Part shown: positions 9,701-13,537 of the stretch, piece after piece | Position numbering within the stretch: position 1 is the stretch's first letter | Layout: every line of letters starts with the position of its first letter | From: DATNPH01 sp036703315 | GTDB taxonomy: Bacteria; Cyanobacteriota; Cyanobacteriia; Cyanobacteriales; Coleofasciculaceae | NCBI GenBank assembly: GCA_036703315.1 | Contig: DATNPH010000030.1 | Coordinates: 1 to 16,538, forward strand | DNA: 16,538 bases | Direction of reading: 5' to 3' | Translations under genes and position numbers: made by a program | Notes under the pieces: model-generated | What the model saw: the letters and a program-made list of their open reading frames with translations, nothing else | Databases searched by the model: none | What the model was told of the DNA's origin: nothing

Positions 9701-9743
9701 CATAGATTTTGCTTTGGATAGCAATTCCAGACAGGGCAATCAT
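3753..9743 (-). CDS. giant hybrid Ser/Thr protein kinase - AAA ATPase - GAF - PAS - PAS - histidine kinase
   Basis: A 1996-residue soluble multidomain sensor. (1) Ser/Thr kinase, about residues 1-280: Lys in VVKMLK (K36), catalytic loop HKDINPGN (D132, N137), DFG at 151-153, and SPE in place of APE (179-181); the glycine loop is atypical (KIYESSTSLVYRG). (2) AAA_16-type ATPase from about 302: Walker A GYPGIGKS (354-361), Walker B LAIYLDDLQWAD (479-490). (3) Long helical, probably TPR-like region, about 720-1310. (4) GAF, about 1342-1510. (5) PAS about 1515-1640 and PAS about 1672-1790, joined by a short coiled coil. (6) HisKA_3 with phospho-His H1807 in REIHDTLAQ. (7) HATPase with N1918, DDGRGFG (1945-1951) and GFGLLGM (1960-1966). 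No membrane segment is seen. The start is supported by AGGAGAGAG eight bases upstream of the ATG. It is arranged like the cyanobacterial HstK-type kinases, but with a NarL-class dimerisation domain. Two repeat-derived segments lie in linkers (325-346 and 603-616). The stimulus is unknown. Confidence 0.95.
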   Translation of the reverse strand: MIALSGIAIQSKIYESSTSLVYRGIRVQDERSLVVKMLKQDYPSGKELTRYRQEYEITSSLNLEGVVKAYSQQDYQRTLVILLEDFGGESLEQWMHKRPDFSPMSLATFLGLAIDLTDILGRIHAANVIHKDINPGNIVLNPDTGVVKIIDFGIATQFNRTNPTFKSLHGLEGTLAYLSPEQTGRMNRLLDYRTDFYSLGVTFYELLTGHLPFPTTDMLELVHCHIAKQPVPPHELNAMIPKPVSNIILKLMAKNAEDRYQSAWGIKADLEICAHQLAEIGQIDSIQLALQDVSDQFQIPGKLYGREAEIEALLAAFERVVGMGNQELRMKNEECSQLSLLTSQFKVEMMLVSGYPGIGKSALVQELYKPITAKRGYFIWGKFDQFGRNIPYSAIVDALRKLVQQLLGEPDDQVQQWRSLLLTALGSNGQIIIDVIPEVELIIGQQQPVLEVGATEAQNRFNQVFRKFLRVFCSKEHPLAIYLDDLQWADFATLKLIELIMLDEQTQSLFLIGAYRDNEVSPTHPLALTLERLRKQGAVLQEIVLTPLTLEPLSQLIAETLHQNTDTIHSLAQLVLRKTEGNPFFVNEFLRMLYSENLLSFDPPQSPRTPGESKGGWQWNIAQIQAQNITDNVVDLLVLKLKKLPEVTQQILRLAACIGAEFDLDTLAIVCEKPPKAIFQDLLAAIQGGLIQPLSELDENLLIQKYKFLHDRVQQAAYTLIDEAHKQVVHLQIGRNLLEKTLSEQISKRLFEIVDHLNHAIELVTNQSARNEIAKLNLMAGQKAKAAIAYSVTQKYLAKGREGLATSSWQTNYDLTLELYVETTEVAYLCGDFEQVEYWAGIVLQEAKTVLDLVKVYEVKIQTDIAQGQPLRAINTALQVLQQLEISFPEKPSQSDIYLELNTITSRFSETPIEDLLHLPEMTEPDKLAAMRILSRITVAAHMCVPNLMPLLVSKQVNLSIQYGNAFVSPFAYATFGLILCGMVRNIETGYEFGQLALRQLSQPNTRSLRARTLLSVNVFIIHWKEHIRVSLKPLLEGYQSGLETGDLEFAAYCAHGYCFHSFVIGKELVELEREMRTYSEAIRQIKQEAALTLNQLFHQSVLNLMGCSVDPTRLIGEFYNEENRPPHHEINGNLIFKIYSNKLFLCYLFSEYSQAVENSTLAASYLLLVIAAPSEHLYYLYDSLARLATYPESSTQAQSEILKKVALSQEKMKQWAHYAPMNYLHKYHLVQAEKARVLGQLLEAEEFYEQAIQGARENGYIQEEALAYELAAKFYLFRGREKIAQTYMKEAHYCYERWGATAKVKDLETRYPQFFPQPSGMAYTPIRATSKTTSNSSDIAFDLAAVMKASQAISSEIELEQLLRSLMQILIENAGAQTGCLILENSGEWVIEASCELNDGENVCATRVLQSIPLTNRLPESIIQYVIRTHESVMLNDATREGNFINEPYIQHNQTQSLLCLPLLNQGKLVGVLYLENQLATGAFTPERSQVLHLLSTQAAIAIENASLYSKLRASESKMTQFLEAIPVGIAVVDAVGRPYYANQRGIQLMGKGIDPAVALDEIPEVYQLYLAGTQQKYPTEKLTLFRALRGERTRNDDLEIHRNNTIIPVEVWGTPVFDEQGNVAYAIATFQDITERKQAERLVANYNRTLEQQVVERTAALQESEATLRDREQELRLITDALPALISYVDANQRYRFVNQTYEDWFNCSRDEILGKPVHELLGETAYRIVEPYINQALGGQMTTYETEISYPLGKKYTSTTIIPDFGPNAQVRGFYGLITDIGDRKRAEAASILDERNRMAREIHDTLAQAFTGILLHVGAATQVLTDDLEATQAHLEMIDELARTGLAEARRSVTALRPQLLEDGSLHSALYRLVTQMRATADTAVIYEIKGTAYPLPAEVENNLLRIGQEALTNAIKYADACEVRVELAYEGTQCILRVKDDGRGFGVGSIPRVGGFGLLGMSERAEHIGAQLTIQSQPEQGTEIVVIINRK
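7896..7937 (-). repeat. GC-rich palindromic short repeat translated in frame inside the sensor kinase
   Basis: Forty-two bases encode PPQSPRTPGESKGG (residues 603-616) between LLSFD and WQWNIAQI. CCCCC at 7910-7914 faces GGGGGG at 7922-7927 around GGAGTTC, and the flanks read CCCCCCTTTACTT and GACTGAGGCGGG. This is the same style as the C-run/G-run cores of the elements at 10377-10501 and 11282-11400. The Pro/Gly-rich segment interrupts an otherwise ordinary helical stretch, in a position where relatives usually read straight through. The length is a multiple of three, so the reading frame survives. Confidence 0.55.
8706..8771 (-). repeat. heptamer-type short tandem repeat translated in frame inside the sensor kinase
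   Basis: Read on the minus strand, the stretch contains AATGAAG in tandem (two full copies plus a partial) and CTCACTT in tandem (two copies plus a variant). GAGTTGAGA (8730-8738) and TCTCAACTC (8757-8765) form a perfect 9-bp inverted repeat. It encodes residues 325-346 (NQELRMKNEE then CSQLSLLTSQFK), low-complexity sequence between the FERV helix and the VSGYPGIGKS Walker strand. Heptameric tandem repeats are a known class of intergenic repeat in heterocyst-forming and related cyanobacteria; one inside a coding region is less usual. Confidence 0.55.
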
Positions 9744-9786
9744 AGAACTCTCTCCTGATGAGTGTCATGAACCATCATGCCACCAA

Positions 9787-9792
9787 TTATAT
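9787..9792 (-). promoter_or_regulatory. candidate -10 box of the sensor kinase operon
   Basis: On the minus strand the bases read TATAAT, a perfect -10 hexamer, which would put the transcript start about 35-40 bases before the kinase ATG. No good -35 lies 16-18 bases further upstream (an A/T-rich ATTTTT is there; TTGAAG is only 12 bases away), so activator-dependent expression is possible. Confidence 0.3.
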
Positions 9793-9975
9793 CGATTGCC
9801 AGACTTCAAAAAATAAGACAATTCAGCAAATACAGGACTTACTCCACTGCCACATAGTTCTCGTGAAAATTAAAACTTTTGCACTATTGTGTGGCGGCTT
9901 TAGCAATATTTAATTAAATGTCTTTGAGTTAGAAAGCTTTGGGATCAGAGAATTAGTTGGGGTGTTAGCACCAGC

Positions 9976-10044
9976 TCAATTATAAAATTCACAGAACTCA
10001 ACTCTTGTCAGTATTTATTGAGTAGTCAAATCAATTATAAAATT
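9976..10044 (+). repeat. 14-bp direct repeat pair, 55-base period
   Basis: TCAATTATAAAATT occurs at 9976-9989 and again, identically, at 10031-10044. The copies lie inside the relic transposase region, so one of them may mark an insertion or deletion endpoint. Confidence 0.45.
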
Positions 10045-10107
10045 ACCAATTTAGCTGAACATCTAGAACCCATCAGTGAAGACGCGATCGCTGAAATAGC
10101 TGTGTAG
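9982..10107 (+). pseudogene. probable N-terminal fragment of an IS4-type transposase
   Basis: An open frame without an ATG start reads IKFTELNSCQYLLSSQ then INYKITNLAEHLEPISEDAI, ending AEIAV at a TAG (10105-10107). The CQYLLSSQINYKITNLAEHLE wording resembles the first 30 residues of cyanobacterial IS4/IS701-type transposases, which continue S-H-D-x-I-N-R-Y-L; here that has decayed and the rest of the gene is absent. The ID rests on recalled family wording and is tentative. No terminal inverted repeats were found around it. Confidence 0.35.
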
Positions 10108-10130
10108 CATAAATCAACGCCAAAATTGCA

Positions 10131-10172
10131 TTGGAACGTTTTAATGTGACATTCGATGAGTTGTTTGCTTAG
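10131..10172 (+). pseudogene. possible C-terminal scrap of a Uma2-type protein
   Basis: Thirteen codons, LERFNVTFDELFA then stop, read like the last residues of Uma2-family (DUF820) proteins, which often end GF-x-hydrophobic-x-x-x-ELF. A second and similar end (VLRGFSVAVDELLA) occurs about 200 bases downstream, which makes chance less likely, but the piece is very short. Confidence 0.22.
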
Positions 10173-10214
10173 GAAGAGATATAAAAATAAAGCTTAGAAG
10201 ACAAGTAGGTGTTT

Positions 10215-10368
10215 ATGGTTGCTACTCCTGAATTTAAAGCCATTTCCCTCAACGAATTTTTGATGCATCCTGTAGATGATCATGAGTGGATTGACTCTAG
10301 GAGAAGTAGTCAGCACTCAGACTGTCCTGAGAGGTTTCAGTGTGGCAGTAGATGAGTTATTGGCTTGA
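10215..10368 (+). pseudogene. internally deleted, frameshifted Uma2-like gene relic
   Basis: From the ATG at 10215 the frame reads MVATPEFKAISLNEFLMHPV then DDHEWIDSR, very like the start of cyanobacterial Uma2-family putative endonucleases (AISLEEFL...EYIDG). It then turns to unrelated sequence and stops at 10353-10355. In the +1 frame, from 10297, GEVVSTQTVLRGFSVAVDELLA follows up to a TGA at 10366-10368, resembling a Uma2 C-terminus. The simplest reading is a gene that lost about 130 central codons, with the junction close to 10297 and the two ends out of frame. A 46-residue product could still be made but is unlikely to fold as the nuclease. Confidence 0.35.
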
Positions 10369-10374
10369 GAACAG

Positions 10375-10503
10375 TAGACCTGTTGCACAAATCGAATTCT
10401 TGCCCCCTTAGCTTCCCAATTTTGGGGGGGAACAGAAATATTCAAAGTCCTCCACTATTGGGGGATTTAGGGGGCGTTCCAGGATTCATGCAAGAGGTGT
10501 CTA
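10375..10503. mobile_element. MITE-like element A with TA ends
   Basis: A 125-base core (10377-10501) begins GACCTGTTGCACAAATC and ends so that its reverse complement begins GACACCTCTTGCATGAATC; these are imperfect terminal inverted repeats. TA flanks both sides (10375-10376 and 10502-10503). The interior holds CCCCCTTAGC and GGGGGATTTAGGGGGC arms of the common cyanobacterial C-run/G-run palindrome. No transposase is encoded, so it would need to be mobilised in trans. It shares ends and interior style with element B at 11280-11402. Confidence 0.5.
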
Positions 10504-10729
10504 TGGTAAGGTTGAGGCGCAAAACAGCAATCTTGAGCTTCGGTGACAACTTCTCATCCAGTAAGAAACGAATTTTCACGCAGGATTTAGCAGCCGCCTT
10601 GCTCTAAACGCTAATAAGCTCTTTTGGTTTAAGGGGGGAACACTTTGAGGCATAAACCGCTCTAAGTTCAAAATACTAGGCTAGCCAAACCCTCTACCTG
10701 TAGCTGAAACCCTTATAGAGTAAGCCTTT

Positions 10730-10826
10730 AGTCCTCTTCAGAGGACTTGATCTATCAGCCAGGGGTTTGAACCCCTGGCGGATGAGCGGGTTAGTACAAA
10801 ATTTCAGCCTAAGGGGCATTAGCCCC
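10730..10826. repeat. cluster of three hairpins (REP-like)
   Basis: Three perfect inverted repeats sit in a row: AGTCCTCT/AGAGGACT (10730-10737 and 10740-10747), GCCAGGGGTT/AACCCCTGGC (10758-10767 and 10770-10779) and GGGGC/GCCCC (10813-10817 and 10822-10826). The AGTCCTC-GAGGACT plus GCC-GGC hairpin pair is a familiar dispersed repeat in cyanobacterial intergenic DNA. The last hairpin lies just past the stop of the small gene at 10835 and could help end its transcript, although no T-run follows. Confidence 0.5.
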
Positions 10827-10834
10827 AAAACGAA

Positions 10835-11017
10835 TTACTCCTTATAGTTCAACAAATCAAACACCACCTTAAAGTGCATATTGGGCACTTGCTGACGCAA
10901 CAACAGAAGATGCCCATTAGCATCTGAGCAATAACGGTAACGAGCGATGATTACCCATCGCAAACTTGGCAGTTGACGAGCAACCACCCAAGGCTTAATG
11001 CATTGTTTATTCGTCAT
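10835..11017 (-). CDS. small conserved-looking cyanobacterial protein of unknown function (60 aa)
   Basis: The product starts MTNKQCIKPWVVARQLPSLR and continues WVIIARYRYCSDANGHLLLLRQQVPN, ending in MHFKVVFDLLNYKE. The pattern KPW-x-VAR-x-LP, a YR/FR strand, SDA-x-GHL-x-x-LR and a closing VVFD resembles a family of roughly 60-residue cyanobacterial proteins of unknown role, with a likely small alpha/beta fold. No signal peptide or membrane segment is present. The inner ATG at 11017 is preferred over the ATG at 11038, because AAGGAG overlaps the first codons of the longer form and lies 11 bases before the inner start. It has its own promoter (11114-11142) and a 9-bp hairpin in the leader. It is not part of the riboswitch operon, being separated from it by a palindrome and a MITE-like element. 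Function is not assignable. Confidence 0.7.
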   Translation of the reverse strand: MTNKQCIKPWVVARQLPSLRWVIIARYRYCSDANGHLLLLRQQVPNMHFKVVFDLLNYKE

Positions 11018-11050
11018 AATGAACTTGACTCCTTTCATATTGGGAGCCAG

Positions 11051-11087
11051 AGCCAGCGCCTACCCCTGCTAAGTGTTTGCGCTGGCT
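11051..11087 (-). promoter_or_regulatory. leader hairpin upstream of the small gene
   Basis: AGCCAGCGC at 11051-11059 pairs perfectly with GCGCTGGCT at 11079-11087 across a 19-base loop. It lies between the predicted transcript start (about 11107) and the ribosome site of the 60-residue protein, so it would fold in the mRNA leader. It may stabilise the message or control ribosome access; it does not itself contain the AAGGAG. Confidence 0.42.
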
Positions 11088-11113
11088 TCTGACGTTGCTG
11101 TTGCAACATTATT

Positions 11114-11142
11114 AATGTAGTGTTTTGAACACGTAAAGTCAA
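11114..11142 (-). promoter_or_regulatory. sigma-70-type promoter with palindrome in the spacer
   Basis: On the minus strand TTGACT (11142-11137) and TACATT (11119-11114) are separated by exactly 17 bases. The spacer contains GTGTTCAAAACAC, that is GTGTT-N3-AACAC, a perfect dyad (11120-11132) where a repressor would block RNA polymerase. It points at the small gene ending at 10835. Confidence 0.5.
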
Positions 11143-11220
11143 GTATTTTTTGTAACAAAATAAAAATAATTTCCGAGAAACTACGGTTGAAATAAATACC
11201 CAATTACCCATAAAAACGTA

Positions 11221-11243
11221 GGGGCACGACATTGTCGTGCCCC
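11221..11243. repeat. perfect 10-bp palindromic repeat
   Basis: GGGGCACGAC, the loop ATT, then GTCGTGCCCC. The GTAGGGGCACGAC wording is typical of a dispersed cyanobacterial short repeat. It lies between the DUF1636 gene end and the small gene promoter and could also act as a transcription barrier in either direction; there is no T-run. Confidence 0.5.
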
Positions 11244-11279
11244 CAACATGCAAAGCTAAAGCGAGACGGTATCAATCAA

Positions 11280-11402
11280 TAGACCTCCTGCCTGAATAAT
11301 GTATCGCCCCCTCCCGTCCCCCAATTCTGAGGGAAGCTGATCATAAGTTCCCCCCAAATTTGGGGGTTAGGGGGGCAAGTTTCGATTCACGCAGGAAGTC
11401 TA
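11280..11402. mobile_element. MITE-like element B abutting the DUF1636 stop codon
   Basis: The 119-base core (11282-11400) starts GACCTCCTGCCTGAAT and ends so that its reverse complement starts GACTTCCTGCGTGAAT, 14 of 16 positions matching. TA flanks both sides (11280-11281 and 11401-11402). The interior holds CCCCCTCCCGTCCCCCAATT and, further on, CCCCCCAAATTTGGGGG, with G-runs. The right TA is one base from the stop codon of the DUF1636 gene (11404-11406), so the element sits at the very 3' end of the riboswitch operon. No transposase is encoded. Confidence 0.55.
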
Positions 11403-11403
11403 A

Positions 11404-11781
11404 TCATCGAAGAGGCGGAATCCGAGCCAAAATTCCATTTTTCAAAGGCTTAGGGCGATCGCTCCAGGCTAGATAACCCTCTGGATTGGCAAAATATAAC
11501 TTTGCACAATCCAGCACCGCCGCTGCACTGTCTAAAGTCGGTAAATCACCAAATAAATAAGTGTATTTCCCAGGAGCCGCAAACGAGACAGCACAAGAGC
11601 GACTGCAAGCACTCATGCATTCCACTTCCTGAAGCTGAAACTCATCTCGTAGTTCCCAGCTTGAGTAAAGTTCCTGTAACTGCTCTAGCAACTGCTGACC
11701 ACCACTTTTACCTTGGGGCTTTCCCTCGATGCGAACAGTCGCACAAGCTTTGCAAACAAATAGAACGTGTTGTGTTTTCAT
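11404..11781 (-). CDS. DUF1636 family cysteine-motif metal-binding protein
   Basis: A 125-residue soluble protein starting MKTQHVLFVCKAC. Cysteines occur as C10-x2-C13 and C55-x3-C59-x3-C63 (VECMSACSRSC), followed by AVSFAAPGKYTYLFGDLP and a C-terminal LKNGILARIPPLR. This arrangement matches DUF1636, a thioredoxin-like, ferredoxin-related family annotated as predicted metal-binding, which is often found with cobalt or cobalamin genes. The ATG at 11781 overlaps the last base of the upstream gene's TAA (TAATG), giving translational coupling; a TTG at 11799 would add six residues but is disfavoured, because relatives begin close to the HxLFVCKxC strand. It is the third gene of the cobalamin-riboswitch operon, and a role in handling cobalt or an iron-sulfur cluster is inferred from that context. 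A MITE-like element begins just after the stop. Confidence 0.85.
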   Translation of the reverse strand: MKTQHVLFVCKACATVRIEGKPQGKSGGQQLLEQLQELYSSWELRDEFQLQEVECMSACSRSCAVSFAAPGKYTYLFGDLPTLDSAAAVLDCAKLYFANPEGYLAWSDRPKPLKNGILARIPPLR

Positions 11782-12950
11782 TAACTTCCGTATCGCCAAA
11801 CCAAACGGCGTCTCAATTGGAGTCCAATAACCAAACCCAATACGATAAGGCTTGTGAAGTAAGCCAAGACAATTAACCGTAATCGCAAGGGAGGAGCCAC
11901 ACCCTCGACTTCAATTGCTTTTGCAACTCGCAAGGGTGAGAATTGGCGTGTTGCTTGGGGTTGGGGAGAAACTTCTACTTCAATTTTGTGAGGTGCGCCA
12001 TCAAAGAATTGTTGCTCCCACGTCAGTTGACCCTTGTCATCCGTCACTCCTTGGTACGCAAAGGCAACCCATTTATGCTCAGACTGCGTTGCCTTGATGT
12101 TCAATATTACATCCCTAGCCGGCTGACCTGTTGCGGTATCGATAACTTGAATAGCTAACTTAGCCGGTTGACCAACAGTCGCCTCTACATCCCCTGATAT
12201 TCTTGCTTCGACACCCTGAGACTGGAGAACTGATGGCTCAGATTTTTGGGAATGATGCTCATGGGAATGATGCTCATGAGTATGAGACTCGGCGCGTTCA
12301 GCAGTGATATTAACTAATAACAAGGATGCGATCGCTACAATTATTGCTCCACTCAGTAACAGTCGCACCCGTTGCGGCGCAATCTCCCCCAATTCGATTG
12401 ACTGCTGTCCTCCCAGCACCCAACCCCCTCCAAGTCCTAAAAGCAGCAAAATCACTGCAAGGATGCCAAAATTGCGATACTTAACCCCATTTTCCGGTAC
12501 CGACAGTGTCAGAATTTGCTGAATAGGGGTAAATGCATTCGCAACAACTGGGGTAACTTCCACCAACAGTTGATAATTGCCGCGAATCGGCAGCATTTGC
12601 TGAATTTGCAACTCACCCTTAGGAGCAACCGCTTCAATACTCAGTAACTCAGTTCCCTCAACAATCGGAAAATCTGTTGGAAACCAAGGATTTTTTGGTG
12701 GTGTGAGAATCTGCAACCGCATTGTCGCATTCTCTAGAGGTTGACCTGTTGCATCTACCGCTTGCAGTGTCAATCGCACTGGAGCTTGTGGGTGGGTTGC
12801 CTCCGCCTCAAACGGTAAAATTTGGCTGATCGCTGGTGTGATCAGACGAACAGATGGTTGTGGAGTCTGAGAAGACACCACTAAGCCATAAAAAACTACG
12901 CTCATCAGACAAATAGTGCTGACGAGAGCAGCTACCTTGAATTTTGACAT
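11781..12950 (-). CDS. His-rich multi-pass membrane protein with two beta-sandwich-like ectodomains, B12-regulated
   Basis: A 389-residue membrane protein that I cannot place in a named family. Hydrophobic segments: 7-26 (signal anchor or signal peptide), 158-180, 196-214 and 356-377. Between them are two extracytoplasmic regions, about 31-155 and 246-350. Both carry wording of carboxypeptidase-regulatory/macroglobulin-like beta domains (VDATGQPLENATMRLQI and IDTATGQPARDVILNIKA, and VTDDKGQLTWEQQF). Just after the third hydrophobic segment comes HTHEHHSHEHH (223-233), seven His in eleven residues, a likely metal-collecting loop. The tail RRRLVWRYGS is basic and probably cytoplasmic. The gene follows the CbtB-like peptide by 39 bases and overlaps the DUF1636 gene by one base, so all three fall under the cobalamin riboswitch. 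A role as a cobalt-binding partner or CbtA substitute is inferred from context only. A general copper/nickel-binding protein cannot be excluded. Confidence 0.85.
   Translation of the reverse strand: MSKFKVAALVSTICLMSVVFYGLVVSSQTPQPSVRLITPAISQILPFEAEATHPQAPVRLTLQAVDATGQPLENATMRLQILTPPKNPWFPTDFPIVEGTELLSIEAVAPKGELQIQQMLPIRGNYQLLVEVTPVVANAFTPIQQILTLSVPENGVKYRNFGILAVILLLLGLGGGWVLGGQQSIELGEIAPQRVRLLLSGAIIVAIASLLLVNITAERAESHTHEHHSHEHHSQKSEPSVLQSQGVEARISGDVEATVGQPAKLAIQVIDTATGQPARDVILNIKATQSEHKWVAFAYQGVTDDKGQLTWEQQFFDGAPHKIEVEVSPQPQATRQFSPLRVAKAIEVEGVAPPLRLRLIVLAYFTSLIVLGLVIGLQLRRRLVWRYGS
12248..12277 (-). repeat. perfect 15-bp tandem duplication encoding the His cluster
   Basis: GGGAATGATGCTCAT occurs twice back to back (12248-12262 and 12263-12277). 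On the minus strand each unit encodes an H-E-H-H-S block, so the metal-binding His cluster appears to have grown by slippage or unequal exchange. Confidence 0.6.
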
Positions 12951-12989
12951 TGCTAATTTTGGACTCCTGCTAACTCCGGACTTGGAGGA

Positions 12990-13190
12990 CTAATGACAAC
13001 CCACCATCAAAGTATGGTGACGTAGAGAATGCATCTGATTATGAACAGCAGGATAAGTAGAAAAGTAAATAGTCCAGAGTGTCAGAGCGCACAATGATGT
13101 ATAAAGTGCTGCTTGCACAGGCATCGACAGCGTGAAACGGACTGTCTGCTGCCGAATAGAACTAAGGGAGTTGATTGAAGACGTTTTCAT
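12990..13190 (-). CDS. cbtB: CbtB-like small cobalt-transport subunit
   Basis: A 66-residue peptide with one predicted membrane helix (about 24-46, PVQAALYTSLCALTLWTIYF) and a short C-terminal tail, VHNQMHSLRHHTLMVGCH. The tail carries H50, H54, H58, H59, C65 and H66. This matches the layout of CbtB, the one-helix partner of the proposed cobalt transporter CbtA: H-x-x-x-H-x-x-R-H followed by a terminal C-H. CbtA/CbtB are known members of cobalamin-riboswitch regulons, and here a cobalamin riboswitch lies directly upstream, ending about 45 bases before the ATG at 13190. No CbtA is visible in the window; the next gene is a larger His-rich membrane protein. The ribosome site is weak (CGAGATAAAAC before the ATG), which suits a gene controlled at translation initiation. 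The residues flanking the motif are divergent, so the family call is good but not certain. Confidence 0.75.
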   Translation of the reverse strand: MKTSSINSLSSIRQQTVRFTLSMPVQAALYTSLCALTLWTIYFSTYPAVHNQMHSLRHHTLMVGCH

Positions 13191-13234
13191 GTTTTATCTC
13201 GATAGTGTAGATCGCACATCGGAGTGATAACTAT

Positions 13235-13359
13235 AATCGGTGGGCATTCTGGCTCTTGAGTTTACAACTAGTGAACTCATTTACAGCTGCGCTACAGCGC
13301 CGGATTTACACCGAACTTTCCCCATTACCTCTAATGGCTGACCCCCACTAGAACCGATT
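13235..13359 (-). promoter_or_regulatory. cobalamin (B12) riboswitch
   Basis: Read on the minus strand. P1 closes with AATCGGT (13359-13353) and ACCGATT (13241-13235), a perfect 7-bp match. Inside are a hairpin CCATTA/TAATGG (13337-13332 and 13327-13322), the conserved core GGGGAAAGTTCGGTG then TAAATCCGGCGCTG, GCGCAGCTGTAA (13292-13281), a TGAGTT/AACTCA hairpin (13279-13274 and 13262-13257), and the B12 box AAGAGCCAGAATGCCCACC (13257-13239). At about 125 bases it is a compact version. It lies directly upstream of the CbtB-like gene and is expected to repress the three-gene operon when cobalamin is bound. The 44 bases between P1 and the ATG would be the expression platform; I see no intrinsic terminator there, so translational control is likelier. 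Confidence 0.87.
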
Positions 13360-13537
13360 AGACTTTGGTACTTTACCACATTGGCTGTCCCTAGTGGAAA
13401 GTTAATTTAAGGACTTTCGCGCTTCCCCTGGGTCCTAACCTTTGTGGCGATTGCTATAAATAAACATATCCTTGAAAACCTGTGCCCCCTCCCCGTTGAC
13501 GGGGAGGGGGTTTGGGAGTGGGGTTCTAAATTACGAA
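13360..13537. other. leader/promoter region upstream of the riboswitch
   Basis: No gene. On the minus strand this holds the start of the riboswitch transcript, with A/T-rich TTTATTTATAGC near 13453-13464 as a weak -10 candidate. CCACTAG (13397-13391) is complementary to CTAGTGG (13351-13345) just inside the aptamer. The hairpin at 13485-13510 separates it from the fasciclin gene. Confidence 0.35.
13485..13510 (-). terminator. 12-bp GC-rich hairpin downstream of the fasciclin gene
   Basis: CCCCCTCCCCGT (13485-13496) and ACGGGGAGGGGG (13499-13510) are perfectly complementary with a two-base loop. It lies 28 bases past the fasciclin stop and just before the riboswitch leader, so it could end the fasciclin transcript; only GGTTTTC follows on that strand. 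The same wording is a widespread cyanobacterial short repeat, so a purely repeat origin is possible. Confidence 0.4.

Noticed and set aside
10365..10607. Plus-strand 80-codon ORF (IQSPPLLGDLGGVPGF)
   Set aside because: Its middle is the translated C-run/G-run interior of MITE-like element A; the rest has no family likeness.
10730..10826. CRISPR array considered for the row of repeats
   Set aside because: The hairpins differ from each other in sequence and are not separated by regular unique spacers.
11035..11253. Minus-strand 72-codon ORF upstream of the small gene
   Set aside because: It runs through the 11221-11243 palindrome and the promoter and leader hairpin of the small gene; no ribosome site.
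13442..13480. Small RNA or second aptamer upstream of the riboswitch
   Set aside because: Only A/T-rich promoter-like sequence was seen, with no conserved core of any riboswitch I recognise.
13485..13510. Part of the cobalamin riboswitch considered
   Set aside because: P1 closes at 13353-13359, so the aptamer ends about 125 bases away; the hairpin fits a fasciclin terminator or common repeat instead.
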